Below are positions 10,801 through 21,567 of a stretch of DNA of 64,000 nt, one piece after another. Position 1 is the first letter of the stretch. Every line of letters begins with the position of its first letter. Source of the DNA: Cunninghamia lanceolata. Taxonomy: Eukaryota > Streptophyta > Pinopsida > Cupressales > Cupressaceae. Both the position numbers and the translations under genes were made by a program. The DNA is taken from NCBI GenBank assembly GCA_027924645.1, contig BSBN01000233.1, positions 9,752,501 through 9,816,500 of the forward strand. Direction: 5' to 3'. The notes under the pieces are model-generated. The model ran no database searches. It was not told the origin of the DNA and worked only from the letters and a program-made list of their open reading frames with translations.

Positions 10801-12070
10801 TGTTTAGTATGAAAAAGGTGAATGATGACAACTAGGATACACATTATATCAAACCCTTTTTCCATATAACATTCAAGGACAAGACCGATCCAAATCACTA
10901 CCAAATGAAGGTGGAATCAACTATAGATCTTGTACATAGGTGTGCTATAGAGGAATCAGATTTAATTCAGCCTTTCAATCAAACCCTAGGTTAACAATGC
11001 ATGAAACCCTAGTTTAACAAAGATCAGTTTGTAATAGAAAATGTACAACAACAATCCAAAATCTAATTGCACAAAGAAGGTCAAGAAGATGATAGCAGTT
11101 GTCTCATTGAAGCAAAGGTGTTCGAGGACTATTTTAGGACTGGCCAAGTCCTGATTGGAAGAATTTATTATTATTATCAATTGGAAAAATGTTGTAGAGG
11201 CTACCCTGATGTCATATCTAAAGTTAGAAAAGGTAGAAAGACTAGGGTGTCACTTCCCAAGTCTTGGATAGAAGAATATTCTATAACTACTATCAGATCT
11301 CAAAGCCCTAATCTTCACTCAGTCTTCTTGTATCTTCATATTTTCTAAATCTTGCTGCTTTAACTTGCACACAAGAAGATAAGAAGGGTTTTGGGGGTTA
11401 TGGTGTTTAGGGACTTGCCTCATTTAAATCCTGAGATAGCATTTAAGATTCCAAATACCATTGTTTGATAGAGAGTGTGTTCCCTTGTGGGGGTAGAGGA
11501 TGAATACAATAATACAAATTATGAATCAAATGATGATAAACAATAATGGTATCACCTATGTGATGATCCTTTAGGATGATGAAGATACTTCAACTCCTAA
11601 AGTGGATAGATGATATCTTCATGCCTGCAACAAACACACAATAACAACAAACAAATATGCTCTAGAATCACAATGAATGTTCTTTCTTTCTTTCCTTTAA
11701 TATCATAAGTTAGCTATCTCTATCATGTTTACAAATGAACTCAAAATCACACTTATATATGCTTTCCTGCTCACAATCCTAAATTTAAACCAAAAGAGAA
11801 AACAAAGAGAAACCTTTTGAAAGATCCTAGGCCAACATACACATGATTTTGGCTTGACCAATCAAGACAGACTTGGGCATTGGTGCCCAAGTCTTAGTGC
11901 TCCTTTTGGGTCCTGGATAAGATAAAACATGGGCCCCTTATTCCCAATTTACATTGGTATCAATCAATTTTGCATCGGGATAAACATTTAGCATGAATAA
12001 TGTAAGAATAGGGACTTAGGAGCTAAACAAGGAGGGAAAAGGACATGTGGACACTTTTTACTCCATAACA
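10801..12070 (-). repeat. 5' LTR of the 9-12 kb element
   Basis: 1270 bp, from TGTTATGGAG (right border) to CTAAACA (left border) on the minus strand. It shares TAGGAGCTAAAC near the right end and TGTTTAG at the left end with the LTR at 17627-18866, but most of the body has diverged. An inverted motif CTTGGGCATTGGTGCCCAAG lies at about 11873. Confidence 0.6.
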
Positions 12071-13609
12071 ACACCTACACAATGTTCTCCATCCATCCAT
12101 TCAACCATTCAATTTCATGCATTGATCCTCCCTTGAATCTTGGAACATCCTTCTCATCCAACCTCCTTGTGACACATGTCAAATTCTCCTTGCTTAAGGA
12201 TCCTTAAGTAATGTGAGCCCTTGATCTAATTCAATTGTAGCCCTCTATCCTCACCTAAAAAAAATTATAAATTGAGCCCTCTCCATCCATTGTCAACAAG
12301 CACTTAGAATATAATGGAATTATTTTGAATTGAGAACTTACATACTAGTAATTTAGCATAGAATCATAGCAATTAGGACATATCAAGAACTAGGCATAGT
12401 CAATTAGGTACAATTTCATAATAACTAGCTACATAGTTCTTTAGTCTTATCATGAGGTTGCATTCATTATAGATGGAATAGGTTTATTGATTTACTTTGT
12501 TCCCATAGTCTACTCTCTTTTGTATACAGATGTATTGCCCATCCTTTTAGATGCATTTTGCTTAATGTTTTATTTTGTCATAGATATGGATCTTGAGATA
12601 TGGTTATTGGCTCTAGAGGGTTCACATGAGAGATGTTCACATGGTTATCTCCTTATGCATATGGTTTTATTTATGATATCCATTATGAGGAGTTTAGGAG
12701 ATGTGATTAGGCTTATTCTTGGTTATGGAATCGTTACGAACTTGATCTACCTTGGTTAAAGAGGCTTAAATCCATGTTGATTACATGATACATAGGTTCA
12801 TTTAATCTATGAAAATGAATGGTTTGATGTTGTTGACACTTTTCATTTGGGTTTGTAGAGGAGATCATACTTTACACAACTTAACACTTTGAGGTGTTGG
12901 TAGGACATTATGACTTATAGGTTTTCTCTCTTCATCTTATGGTTACTTCCTAGAGGATCATGCTCATATGGTTGAAATTGGGAGACTTATGGTGACTTGT
13001 TGTGAAAGAGTATGCAACATTTTATCTTGTATATGTGGATCATTGTGATTTTTTCCAAGATACTACATTGGCCTGTTGATTAGCCACACCTTGGTTTGAG
13101 CATTGATTGGTAGACTTAGTTGCCTTGAATCTATTTTCAGATTTGACATTATCCACACAGTGGGAGTTCCTGGATGTATGTATTCTTCATTGACATGTTT
13201 TATACATGGAGCTTGTGATTGCAGTATGTGGGTTCGATATGTTGTTAGAATGAGTTTAATATTATTGTTGATACCTATGAGGTATGGATGGTTGGACGTA
13301 TTATCATATGTTGTGGGTGTTATTTCTGATCATGTCAATTTTTACCTTTGACAGTAGCTTAGAGCCTAATGTTATCACTTGGATTTGATGCTTGTGTTTT
13401 TTGGATTGGTGCATCTTCACCTTGGCATGTTCCTTTTCTTCCATAGGTGGAATGTTGGAGGATGAGAGGAGTTCTTTCTTGAGATGATAGTCACTTTAAT
13501 TTTATTGCAGGTATCTTGATGGAGCATGAGAGCATGCTATAGATTCATGTGGTTTCATGTTTGCCTGTATTGATGTATTTCATTGGTTGACCCTTATACA
13601 ATGTATACA
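12071..13609. other. Interval with no recognisable gene
   Basis: Short open frames at 12487-12759 and 13103-13351 (plus) have no recognisable motif and look like chance frames. The part just before 13610 should be the 3' internal region of the copia-type element whose LTR begins at 13623, but no RNase H remnant is visible. Confidence 0.4.
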
Positions 13610-13622
13610 ACAAGTGGGAGAA
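13610..13622 (+). promoter_or_regulatory. Polypurine tract before copia-type LTR
   Basis: ACAAGTGGGAGAA directly before TGTTGGGAA, the arrangement typical of plant copia elements and the same as at 54777-54790. Confidence 0.65.
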
Positions 13623-14379
13623 TGTTGGGAAATAGGTGTTGTACACCTTCCCTAACATTGTATTATTTTATTCATGTAAAGTAAATATGTATTTGTGGTG
13701 CATCTTAATTGATGTGTTTAGCCACATTAGATATTTATTTGGGTGACGCTTGTAAATTTTGTATGTAACATTAGGTTAATTATTTTATGTGTGTGGGACA
13801 CATAGAGTAATTAATTAATTATTTGTAATTATTTAATTGTTGAGAAAACTTAGTACCAATAACTAAATGTGGGGGTCAATGGTTTTATGTATCTATGGTT
13901 TTGGAACACATGGTTTTGCCCAATACTACTTCTTGTCTTTGTGTGAGTTTGGTCTATAAAATCAAACACATGGTCATTAGTTGTGTGGGTTGGTTGATTG
14001 ATCATTGTTGGTGTATAGGAGTTTGTGTGAGAGGTTGCCATTGCATTGAGTATTCTCTTGTGATTGCATTATGTGAAGCATGGCATGGGATATATAGATT
14101 CATGTTTGGACACATAGAGGATGCATTGGAGGACCTTGATGTTTCATAGGTGTTCATGGAGACTCATGAGAATGTGTTGTAATATCTTATTTTTGAATAA
14201 TACATTTGAGTGTGGATGCTTTTGGAGGTTGTTTTTTTCCCTCTTGAGGGTTTTCCTAGGGTATATCTTGTGTTATCTTGTGTTTGTCATTTGATCTTTG
14301 TATTATGGTTACGTGTATGCATCATATTCTCCTTTTGGGTTATGTGGAATTGGTTTCATGAACCTACAAATTCCTAATA
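13623..14379 (+). repeat. Copia-type LTR
   Basis: About 757 bp from TGTTGGGAAATAGG to TTCCTAATA. The ends form the short inverted repeat TGTTGGGAA / TTCCTAA(C)A with one change in the last CA. The polypurine tract on the left makes this a 3' LTR. The internal region and 5' LTR are not recognised in the window. Confidence 0.55.
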
Positions 14380-14648
14380 GTTTAAGTGTTGGGTACCACA
14401 CATCATGGGGTCAATCACACATTGAGTGCCTTCACACTCTTTGAACCATACTATGGGAAATGTATGGAGATCCCAATGAACCTCCATTCAAAAATGATCC
14501 CATTATGTATAGGAAAATTGGAGTAAATAGATTAAGCATAGAATAATCAAAACCATTCCTACAATATTCAAGAAATAATCAAAGGACAATAACCATAAAT
14601 CAATACAAATAATAAATAATATTACCACCTATGATTATATGTATTCAT

Positions 14649-14823
14649 GAGATGGTGTTGTGAAGTAACAACATTTCAAAGAAATTGAAAATGTTTCATA
14701 GGATTGATTGTTGTTTCTTCAAAAAGCAACATCCTGAATTCTTCTTCTTCAAAACTTCTTCTATCATATCAAACACTATGTTTTAAATTTCTTTGAAATG
14801 TTGTTACTTCGCAACACCATCTC
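14649..14823. repeat. 43-bp inverted repeat (hairpin)
   Basis: Arms 14649-14691 and 14781-14823 match at 41 of 43 positions with an 89-base spacer. In addition CATAGGATTGATTGTTGTTT occurs as a direct repeat at 14697 and 14837, so one arm plus its flank was copied in opposite orientation. The rest of 14380-14775 shows no gene. Confidence 0.8.
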
Positions 14824-15367
14824 AAAGACTATGTTGCATAGGATTGATTGTTGTTTTTCTTGGGATGTAAAAGCAAGGCCATGCGATCGTGGATGGATTG
14901 TGACATGGATGGGCTCTGAGATGTCTTGTTCATGAAGACCTAAACCTTTGCCTTGATATTTCATGTTTTGGAACATATAATATGTAATTGGATGCTTGTT
15001 GTTTTGGAAACAAGACATGAGTCCATTATTAGATGGAGAGAGTGGGGTGGTGGATGAAATTTGTTTCTCTTCAACAAGAGAACTACTAAGGGTAAAAGTA
15101 GTGGGACCAAAGGAGAGGATAATCAATTTGGAATGGGGTCGATAGGAGATGTTGGAGGATCGACATGTGAGATAATAGAGGATCATGCAATGGATGACTT
15201 GGGATGCTTGTATTGACTAACATTATGCTAATTAGGAGGTGAAGTGATAGGATCCAAGTTAATTTTTTGATTATCAATGTTTTCTTCGGGATCAAGTAAC
15301 TCATCTTGGGAAGAGGGTGTTGTGGATGAATGGATATGAGTAATTTGGATATCTTTCTCATGGATAG
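14776..15367 (-). pseudogene. G-patch-like pol remnant of a Tat-like element
   Basis: The minus-strand frame 15186-14776 contains YQGKGLGLHEQDISEPIHV, which matches the G-patch-like stretch of element B (IGQGGIGLHEQGIIEPIQ, about 48900-48960). The stretch 15228-15367 contains IHEKDIQIT, matching the repeat unit of gypsy A at about 235-280. So this is the segment between gag and RT of the same element group. Primer site and gag are absent: coding remnant abuts the LTR at 15368 directly, so that LTR belongs to a separate insertion or a deletion has joined them. Confidence 0.6.
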
Positions 15368-15622
15368 TGTGATTAGTGAGATCAAAATGAAAGTAGAAAA
15401 CACAAAACAAATGCATAAACAAATGTTATACCTTCAAATGACCCACAAATCCAAGATAGGGTGGAGAAGCTTGCACCCAAGAGCTCCTAGCTATACCCAA
15501 GATGATAGATTATATGTGAAATGCTCTCAAGTATGCAACTCACTAACTTACTAGCTCAATGGATATTTTAGCATAATAACACTACTTAGAAATTGGATGA
15601 TTAAATGGCTCGGAGGATGTTG

Positions 15623-15630
15623 TATTTATA
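15623..15630 (-). promoter_or_regulatory. TATA box candidate in family B LTR
   Basis: TATAAATA on the minus strand, conserved in the other LTR at 62171-62178 (positions equivalent). It fits a Pol II promoter reading towards the left LTR border. Confidence 0.5.
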
Positions 15631-16096
15631 GGCATTTTGGAGAGATTTTAATCCAGTGGTTGAGATTGATTTGGGAGATCAATGGTGGAGGATGAAAGTG
15701 ATGTGGAGGGCCTAGATTTCATCTTAGAAAATGGAGGGATAGGAATAAAGATGAATGTTAAATTCATCTTGGGAAAGGGGTGGAATTAAATGAGGTTGGG
15801 TGAGATGGATTATTTGTGAATCAAAAATTTGCATGGGGAAGAGTAAATTGAATTAAAAATTCATTTGGGGAAGAGTGGATATTAATGAGTTATGACATGT
15901 GTAAGGGGTGTAAGAGGCATTAAATGTGATGTTGGACACATGCATATAAAAAATTGATTTATATGGGATATATTTCAATTTTTTATTTGTAGGATGTGGG
16001 GAGGAGTGTTAATCAAGATTTGACCATTTTAATTAGGGTGATTAGCCTAATTAATATGGCTGGAAAAAATTAGGGGATGGGTTAATGGGAGGTTAA

Positions 16097-16418
16097 GATT
16101 AATTAAATAAGGTTTTATTTAATTAATCCTAGGTCTAGGATCATGTAGGTTAGGCTAGGTAATTAAATAATAGATATTTAATTAACTAGGGTAGGAATAG
16201 GTTGATTAATAGGCCGAATTAATTAGATAAATATGATTTACCTAATTAATTGGATTTACTGAAAAGGTGGAATTAGCCAAATAAATATTGCATGTTTATT
16301 TAATTAATTGGGTAAGGTTTGACTATTGAATTAATTAAATTAATCCAATTGTAGGGGATAAAATGATGAAAAATTAGGTGATGAAGGGATAATTAATTAA
16401 ATAAAAATTTAATTAATT
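16097..16418. repeat. Array of AT palindromes in family B LTR
   Basis: Strong inverted repeats: 16097-16110/16115-16128 (14 bp, perfect), 16160-16169/16175-16184 (10 bp), 16217-16232/16236-16251 (15 of 16) and 16391-16402/16407-16418 (12 bp). The core TTAATTAAATA recurs. They cover the U3 part upstream of the TATA candidate. Confidence 0.85.
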
Positions 16419-16493
16419 GATTAGAAGGGAAATTGGTATGTTTAGGGATGTCGGGAGTCAGTTTGACGATGGAGACATTTTTAGGTGTCTACA

Positions 16494-16510
16494 TTTGCCC
16501 CTCTTTGATG
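16494..16510 (-). promoter_or_regulatory. Polypurine tract of Tat-like family B
   Basis: CATCAAAGAGGGGCAAA on the minus strand directly before the LTR start TGTAGACACC. Confidence 0.65.
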
Positions 16511-17626
16511 TGACATTAGGACCTAGCAGGGAAGTGGTGTCAGGTCAAAGAAACATGCCCCAACTGTCGGGAATGAATGAAATGAGTGAGGGATGCCCCC
16601 GCGAGAGGTTAGTGAAAAATAAACATTTTTTCAGGTGAGCTCTTGAAAGGATGAAACGGAGGTGAAATTTGGATAGGCGAGAGAAAATTAGGTTGATAGG
16701 AAGAAAAATAGGCAAAAATAGTTGTGATCTACACTGTGGGGAAGAAAAATTGTGTTGAGGGATGACATGGATTACTATAATTAGAAGAGTGGGCCCTAAG
16801 ATTGCCACATTTGCACACATTGATCCACTTGGAAGAAGGAGAGAAGAGGATATGGTGAACCGTAATCCCATGTTCCCACGATTCGATCACATTTTGTCAC
16901 ATTTTTTATGTCAGGAAATTAGATTTTGGGTTTTGGCACTATCGAGCGATCGCTTAGCGTGAAAAGGGTTGTGGATTAGCACCATCCTTTGGATTGGCAC
17001 TATCCGTGTGGGAGGAAAAAGAGGCAAATCAATGCCAAAACATAGCATTTTGGCGCCATCCTATGTTTTAGCGCAATACTGCGCAGGGGCTAGGGTTTGG
17101 CGAATTAGCACCAAATGGGACTAGGGTAGTGCTATCCTCTGGATCAACACAATCTTCAGTAGTGGTACTATATTTGAGATTAGCACCATGCTAGGATGTA
17201 ATGTTATATTTAGGATTAGCACGATTGGGAAAAATGATGCCATCATGCGTATTGGCGCCAAATGGAAGAGTAGCACAATGTTGTGGGGTAGTGTAGAAAA
17301 CCTGCGCAGTGGCGCTATCGTATGTTATAGCGCCATATGAGAATAGGGTAGCACCATTTGTAAAGTTGGAGAAAAAGAGATGTATTGTGGCACCAAAATT
17401 GATTTGGCTTCCAACAACAAAAATGTGATGTGAAAGCTTTGGTTTTGGAAGGATGGGTAGGTTTATGACAAGCCTTTGTGGATGCAGGAGACGAGGTCTT
17501 TCATTGTGTACTCATGAGAGGGACGTGTGCCCTCGGTGATGGAGCTATTTGATGGTTCTGATGATGCTACCTAAGGTCAACTGGTGAGGCTAGGGCTTTT
17601 GACACCCATAGAGATGTCAGTGCTAT
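16511..17626 (-). other. 3' internal end of a family B element with TAGCGCCA-type motif array
   Basis: No gene is visible. Between about 16935 and 17400 there are about 15 copies of a short half-palindromic motif: AGCACCAT, GGCGCCAT, AGCGCCAT, GGCACTAT, GTGCTAT and similar, 15-45 bases apart. The same motif type recurs at 59776-59843, 61090-61330 and 61741-61815 in the B leader. The interval ends at the LTR of the LARD-like element at 17627. Confidence 0.6.
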
Positions 17627-18866
17627 TGTTTAGGGTAAGAATGGATTTGTTGATCTTTTGTAGCTTAGATGTTAAAATCCTCCTTTCACCCTAACATTGA
17701 AGGATCTAGGGTTGAGTGGCAAGCACTATCATACCCTAGAGGCACTTGCAAATGAGGGGAAACTTGGATTAGGGAATTAATTATCAAATTTTCCTTCTCC
17801 TATGCTCAATTGACCATTAAAACCCTAATTATAAAAATACGACAACAAATTATTGAATTACGGAAAAAGCTCTTATAGACGGGAGTAAAATACCAAATTA
17901 CAGAATACATGTTTTTGGGGTTCTGAAGCGAAATAGTCAAGCACATAGGAGTGGGTGCCCAAGTCTAAGGTACCTACTTTTTTGGGGAATCTGGACCTCC
18001 TTCAGACACTGATCAGCCGTATAACTTCTATTTTCTAGAATAGTCCGCGGAGGACACTAGAGCGAGCGCCCTAGCCCCGGAAGTGCTCCTTTGTCTATCT
18101 TTTCTTCAAATCTTGAATCCCTGATGTCTTTCCAGCCCTCCTACAACTCCACTTTTCCTGGATGTGACACCTGTAACCTGCAATCACAAGACTTGGTTTG
18201 GGGGTTGTGGTGTTTAGAGGTTTACCTCAGTCAAACCCTGGAGGACACTTAAGTCTCCGAACACTGTTGTCAGACAAAGAGGGTGTGCCCTTGTGAGGTA
18301 GAGGTCAAAACCAAAGGAATCAATGATAAAAACACAATGACAAGTCACCTTGTAGTGAAGCTCTCATGGAGGAAGATGCTCTTCATGCCATGAGGAGATT
18401 GAAGCTCAAATCTACAAATATCAATACATAAAACATATAAGTCTTCTCTTGCAACACAATACAAAGCCTTAAATCACCTTGAGAATGCCTAGAGTTTGCA
18501 ATCATAATCTAATTGAAATCTAGTTTACAAATGAATACCTATGCATGTTTATATATGCATCTACAAGCACTCCCGCCAAGATATTTAAAATTCAAACTTA
18601 CCGTGTTGGCAAAGGGACCTAATAACAATCACTAATCGACACTCAGAAATTGAGGCTACCCTAAAATAGTGTAGGACTAGGGCGCGGGCACCCAAGTCCT
18701 CCACCCTATTTTAGGCAGGGTATAGCTCAAGGGGTCCTCCTAGGTCCTATTTGTCATGGGACTTAGGTCTCATTCCTTCAGGATGCTAAAATGTCCTAAA
18801 TGCACTGTAAAGACCTAGGAGCTAAACCTTATGAGAGAAAAGCCCCCGAGGGGACATTTTTTGACA
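17627..18866 (-). repeat. 3' LTR of the LARD-like element
   Basis: 1240 bp from TGTCAAAAAATG (right border) to CTAAACA (left border) on the minus strand. The left 870 bp match 22917-23787 closely by eye. Polypurine tract follows on the right. Confidence 0.8.
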
Positions 18867-18886
18867 TTACATTTAGCCCCCACTTT
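18867..18886 (-). promoter_or_regulatory. Polypurine tract of the LARD-like element
   Basis: AAAGTGGGGGCTAAATGTAA on the minus strand directly before TGTCAAAAAATG. Same tract as at 7678-7697 on the plus strand. Confidence 0.75.
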
Positions 18887-20791
18887 AATGTATGTATGAA
18901 TACAAGGCCCATACATGCATTAAAGAAAGGTCACAAACACAGAAAACACACCAAACACAGAGAAGACACGCCAACTGCATAAAAGGTAGTAACAGGCATG
19001 CAAAACATGAAGAAGACAGTTATAGTCACGTAGAACACAGAGCAGACAGTTAATGCATGGAAGAAACATTAATGCATGGAAGATAGAAATGATATCTTTT
19101 CTTTTCTTTTTCTCATATATATGAAATGCAAATACAAGTACTGGAAAGTAAACAAACCTCCCAAAATGTAGGAAGCTCTACTAGATGGTGCTGGTCTCTG
19201 CATATGGGGAAACACACACAATACACACAAAACCTCCCAAAATACATGAAGCACTACTCAAGGCACTGGTCTATGCATATGGGGCAACAAACATGCCATA
19301 CAAAACAAGCATGCCAAAACACACACACTTGAAAACATGGTAGACAAGCAATGGTGTGTTCCCTATTTCTAGGCTTATCACCATCTCAGGCACATTACAG
19401 GCACACACCGATGATTGGACTTCACCACAACAATCATTGAAGACACACTTAAGGGTTGAGTTAGTCATGTAGAACTTCTCCCTGCCTCCATAGAGGACTT
19501 CTAAAAATGACAAGATGATGTAATCTTCTCTGAGAAATACACCATCCCCACCTCCGCAAAGAGCTTAAGAAAAAGGATATGCTCAATATCCCACCTCCGT
19601 AGATTGCTTACATGATTTATTGATTGATTGCAAATGAACTCAAGATGCACGATGCACTACTCAAGAGCACAGGTCACTGCATCTGAGGTCAAACACATTG
19701 CTAACATCTATAACAGATAACTTACCTTGTATGCCCCCACCTTAAGGTGGTTGATATCAGTTATCAATATCAAGCACATTAAGGTAGGAAGAAAACACAC
19801 AAGGGAACACTGACTTTTACAAAGCCCATGCCCTCCGGAGGTGACATGTACTTTACGATCACCAAATGTTCCCACAAACACATCCCTACAAGAAACATGT
19901 TAGTGTCTACAACATCATGATAAACAACAACATCAATGCATATGATTAACCACACAAAGAGCCAAGGTTATACAACTAATTCGAAGTTCAAGGATAACCA
20001 GGGGCTCTATCACGAAGCTCTCCAAATCGAGTACCACCAAGGCTAGATTCAAAGGCAAACAAAGGTGTATGAAGTAGCAGTATTGCTAAGGTTTGTAAAT
20101 GCAACAGAAACATCATAAAATTCACTACACGAAAAGCACGAGTGCTTCCACTAGCCAAGCGTCGGATAAAATATACAACCCCATCATCATATTAGGAACT
20201 AAGTCCAATTTTTTATTGCTCTCGAAAGGGACACTAGGTCCGTATCAGTATAAATGTTTGTCGTCATCCACCAGCTAGATGAAAACACTAGAGGAAGGAA
20301 AACAATAAATAAAAGAGGAGAAACAAGTGTCTTAGGGACAGTCACGTAGGAGGGTACCCCCAAGTCACCAACCATGATGCTATGTCCGTCAGACACAACA
20401 CACAACAATGAAATCAGTGAGAGAGCAATTTAGAAGAATGATCATACAAATACAAGAAGGGTCACAACAGAGGTGGTCTCCTAGTATCTTGAACCTTACG
20501 GGAGAATCCAAGGTCATTCCAGGAGGCCTAAAAAACATATAACACATTATGGGGGAATGCACATTACGATAGAAATAAAAGTTTATAGATACATACCTAT
20601 AGTGCCCCTTTCGGGCTAGTTGTCGTGAATCTTGATCTTTATCTTAATGGTTAAGGTGTTATTACTTCTTCTCTCTTCCATATGTTAAGGAGTGTGCCAG
20701 GGTAATTGTGTAGGAAAGTTTTCTCTTAATGATGGTTGAGAGGGGATGTTACCATTGTCTATGTCAACTACAAGAGAATCTGGAATGTTAT
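18887..20791 (-). other. Noncoding internal region of the LARD-like element
   Basis: Rich in A and C on the plus strand (AAACACA-type runs near 18940-19040). It has a tandem repeat at 19157-19288 and a diverged third copy near 19640-19690, plus repeated 'cacctccg(c/t)a' phrases near 19550-19600. Short open frames (for example minus 19271-19513) have no recognised domain. Confidence 0.45.
19157..19288. repeat. Tandem repeat, period about 76 bp, two copies
   Basis: Each copy starts CCTCCCAAAAT and ends with TGCATATGGGG followed by CAAC or AAAC. Starts are at 19157 and 19233. A more diverged third copy (GCACTACTCAAGAGCAC) lies near 19648. Confidence 0.65.
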
Positions 20792-21567
20792 TTAAATGAG
20801 CTTGTGGAGGCATCCAAAAGATACCATTTCAGTCCCTGTATAGGGTGTTAGAATGGCTTGTGACAAAGGGATAGCTTGTTCTTCCACAACATGTAGGATT
20901 TCATTGCTTTCCAAAGTATGTGACAGTTCATGATCCGATTGATGGTTTAGCATGTAGTTGAGAAGTTCTTGAACATTTGGTGGCAATCCAAGCAAATGGT
21001 CACAAAGAGAGTCTGCATCATCCAATGCTTCATCCTGTTAGGGAGAGTAGGAAGATATGGTAGAGTAGTGTGGAGAAATGTATCAATGATGTCTCTTTCT
21101 TGTGCCAATATATCCTCACCAAGTGGGGTTATGTTGGGACAAGTCTCTTTGTTTGATGAATCACCCATTGCTATTTCATTTTCATAGGTTTCAGAAAGGA
21201 TTTGCATTATATCATTATGAAACAAAGGGAGAGCGGGAGTAAAGTTGTCACCACTACTTTCCCCATGATTGTTTTCAATTATAAAACATTTTATATTTTC
21301 CATGATTGAAGGAAAAACATCCACAGTATCACGAAAGTTATCAAAGTAGGCTATTGATCGAAGAATATCACATGTAACACTATTGGTTATGTCAATGCCA
21401 TAGATGTATGCGATTTGATCCAAGACTTGAGGATATTTGTCAATGAACTTGCAAAAATTATCATAGTTGACAATGTACTCATATAAGTCTTCTAATGATG
21501 TATCCTTAGGAGAAACCATAAATGCAAAATATATGCAAAAAACACTTGGTTTTTCGACCCTTTTCAA
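20792..21567 (-). pseudogene. Decayed acidic ORF of unknown function in the LARD-like element
   Basis: One frame runs from 21567 to near 21030 and a second from about 21025 to 20792; a single frameshift near 21030 joins them into a protein of about 250 residues. It is acidic, with helical LEDLYEYIVNYDNFCKF and LDDADSLCDHLLGLPPNVQ segments. I recognise no gag knuckle, protease or other domain. It is the only protein-coding remnant in this element and lies where gag normally starts. It could be a highly diverged gag N-terminus or an unrelated passenger. Confidence 0.5.

Larger units (their letters stand above)
9120..12070 (-). mobile_element. Minus-strand gypsy-type element, 5' part (LTR, leader, gag)
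   Basis: Read on the minus strand: LTR (12070 to 10801), primer site TGGTGAACCCGT, leader, a short ORF, then a decayed gag core ending near 9120. No pol is found, so the element is truncated on its left. The LTR and primer site belong to the same family as the LARD-like element at 17627-23787 (both LTRs end CTAAACA on the minus strand). Confidence 0.6.
15368..16493 (-). repeat. LTR of Tat-like family B (3' LTR)
   Basis: 1126 bp, minus strand from TGTAGACACC (right border) to CTAATCACA (left border). The first about 370 bases of its left end match 61916-62287 at about 96 percent by eye. A polypurine tract lies directly to the right (16494-16510), so internal sequence continues to the right and this is a 3' LTR. 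The five bases to its left are GATAG. A TATA box candidate and an array of palindromes are listed separately. Confidence 0.75.

Noticed and set aside
12487..13351. Two plus-strand open frames (12487-12759 and 13103-13351) as possible genes
   Set aside because: No motif, no homologous copy in the window, low-complexity hydrophobic composition; probably chance frames in degenerate element sequence.
7678..18886. Plus-strand LTR at 7698 and minus-strand LTR at 17627-18866 as ends of one large inverted structure
   Set aside because: Only the polypurine tract and a few bases of the LTR start are shared; the LTR bodies differ, so they are separate insertions of related families.
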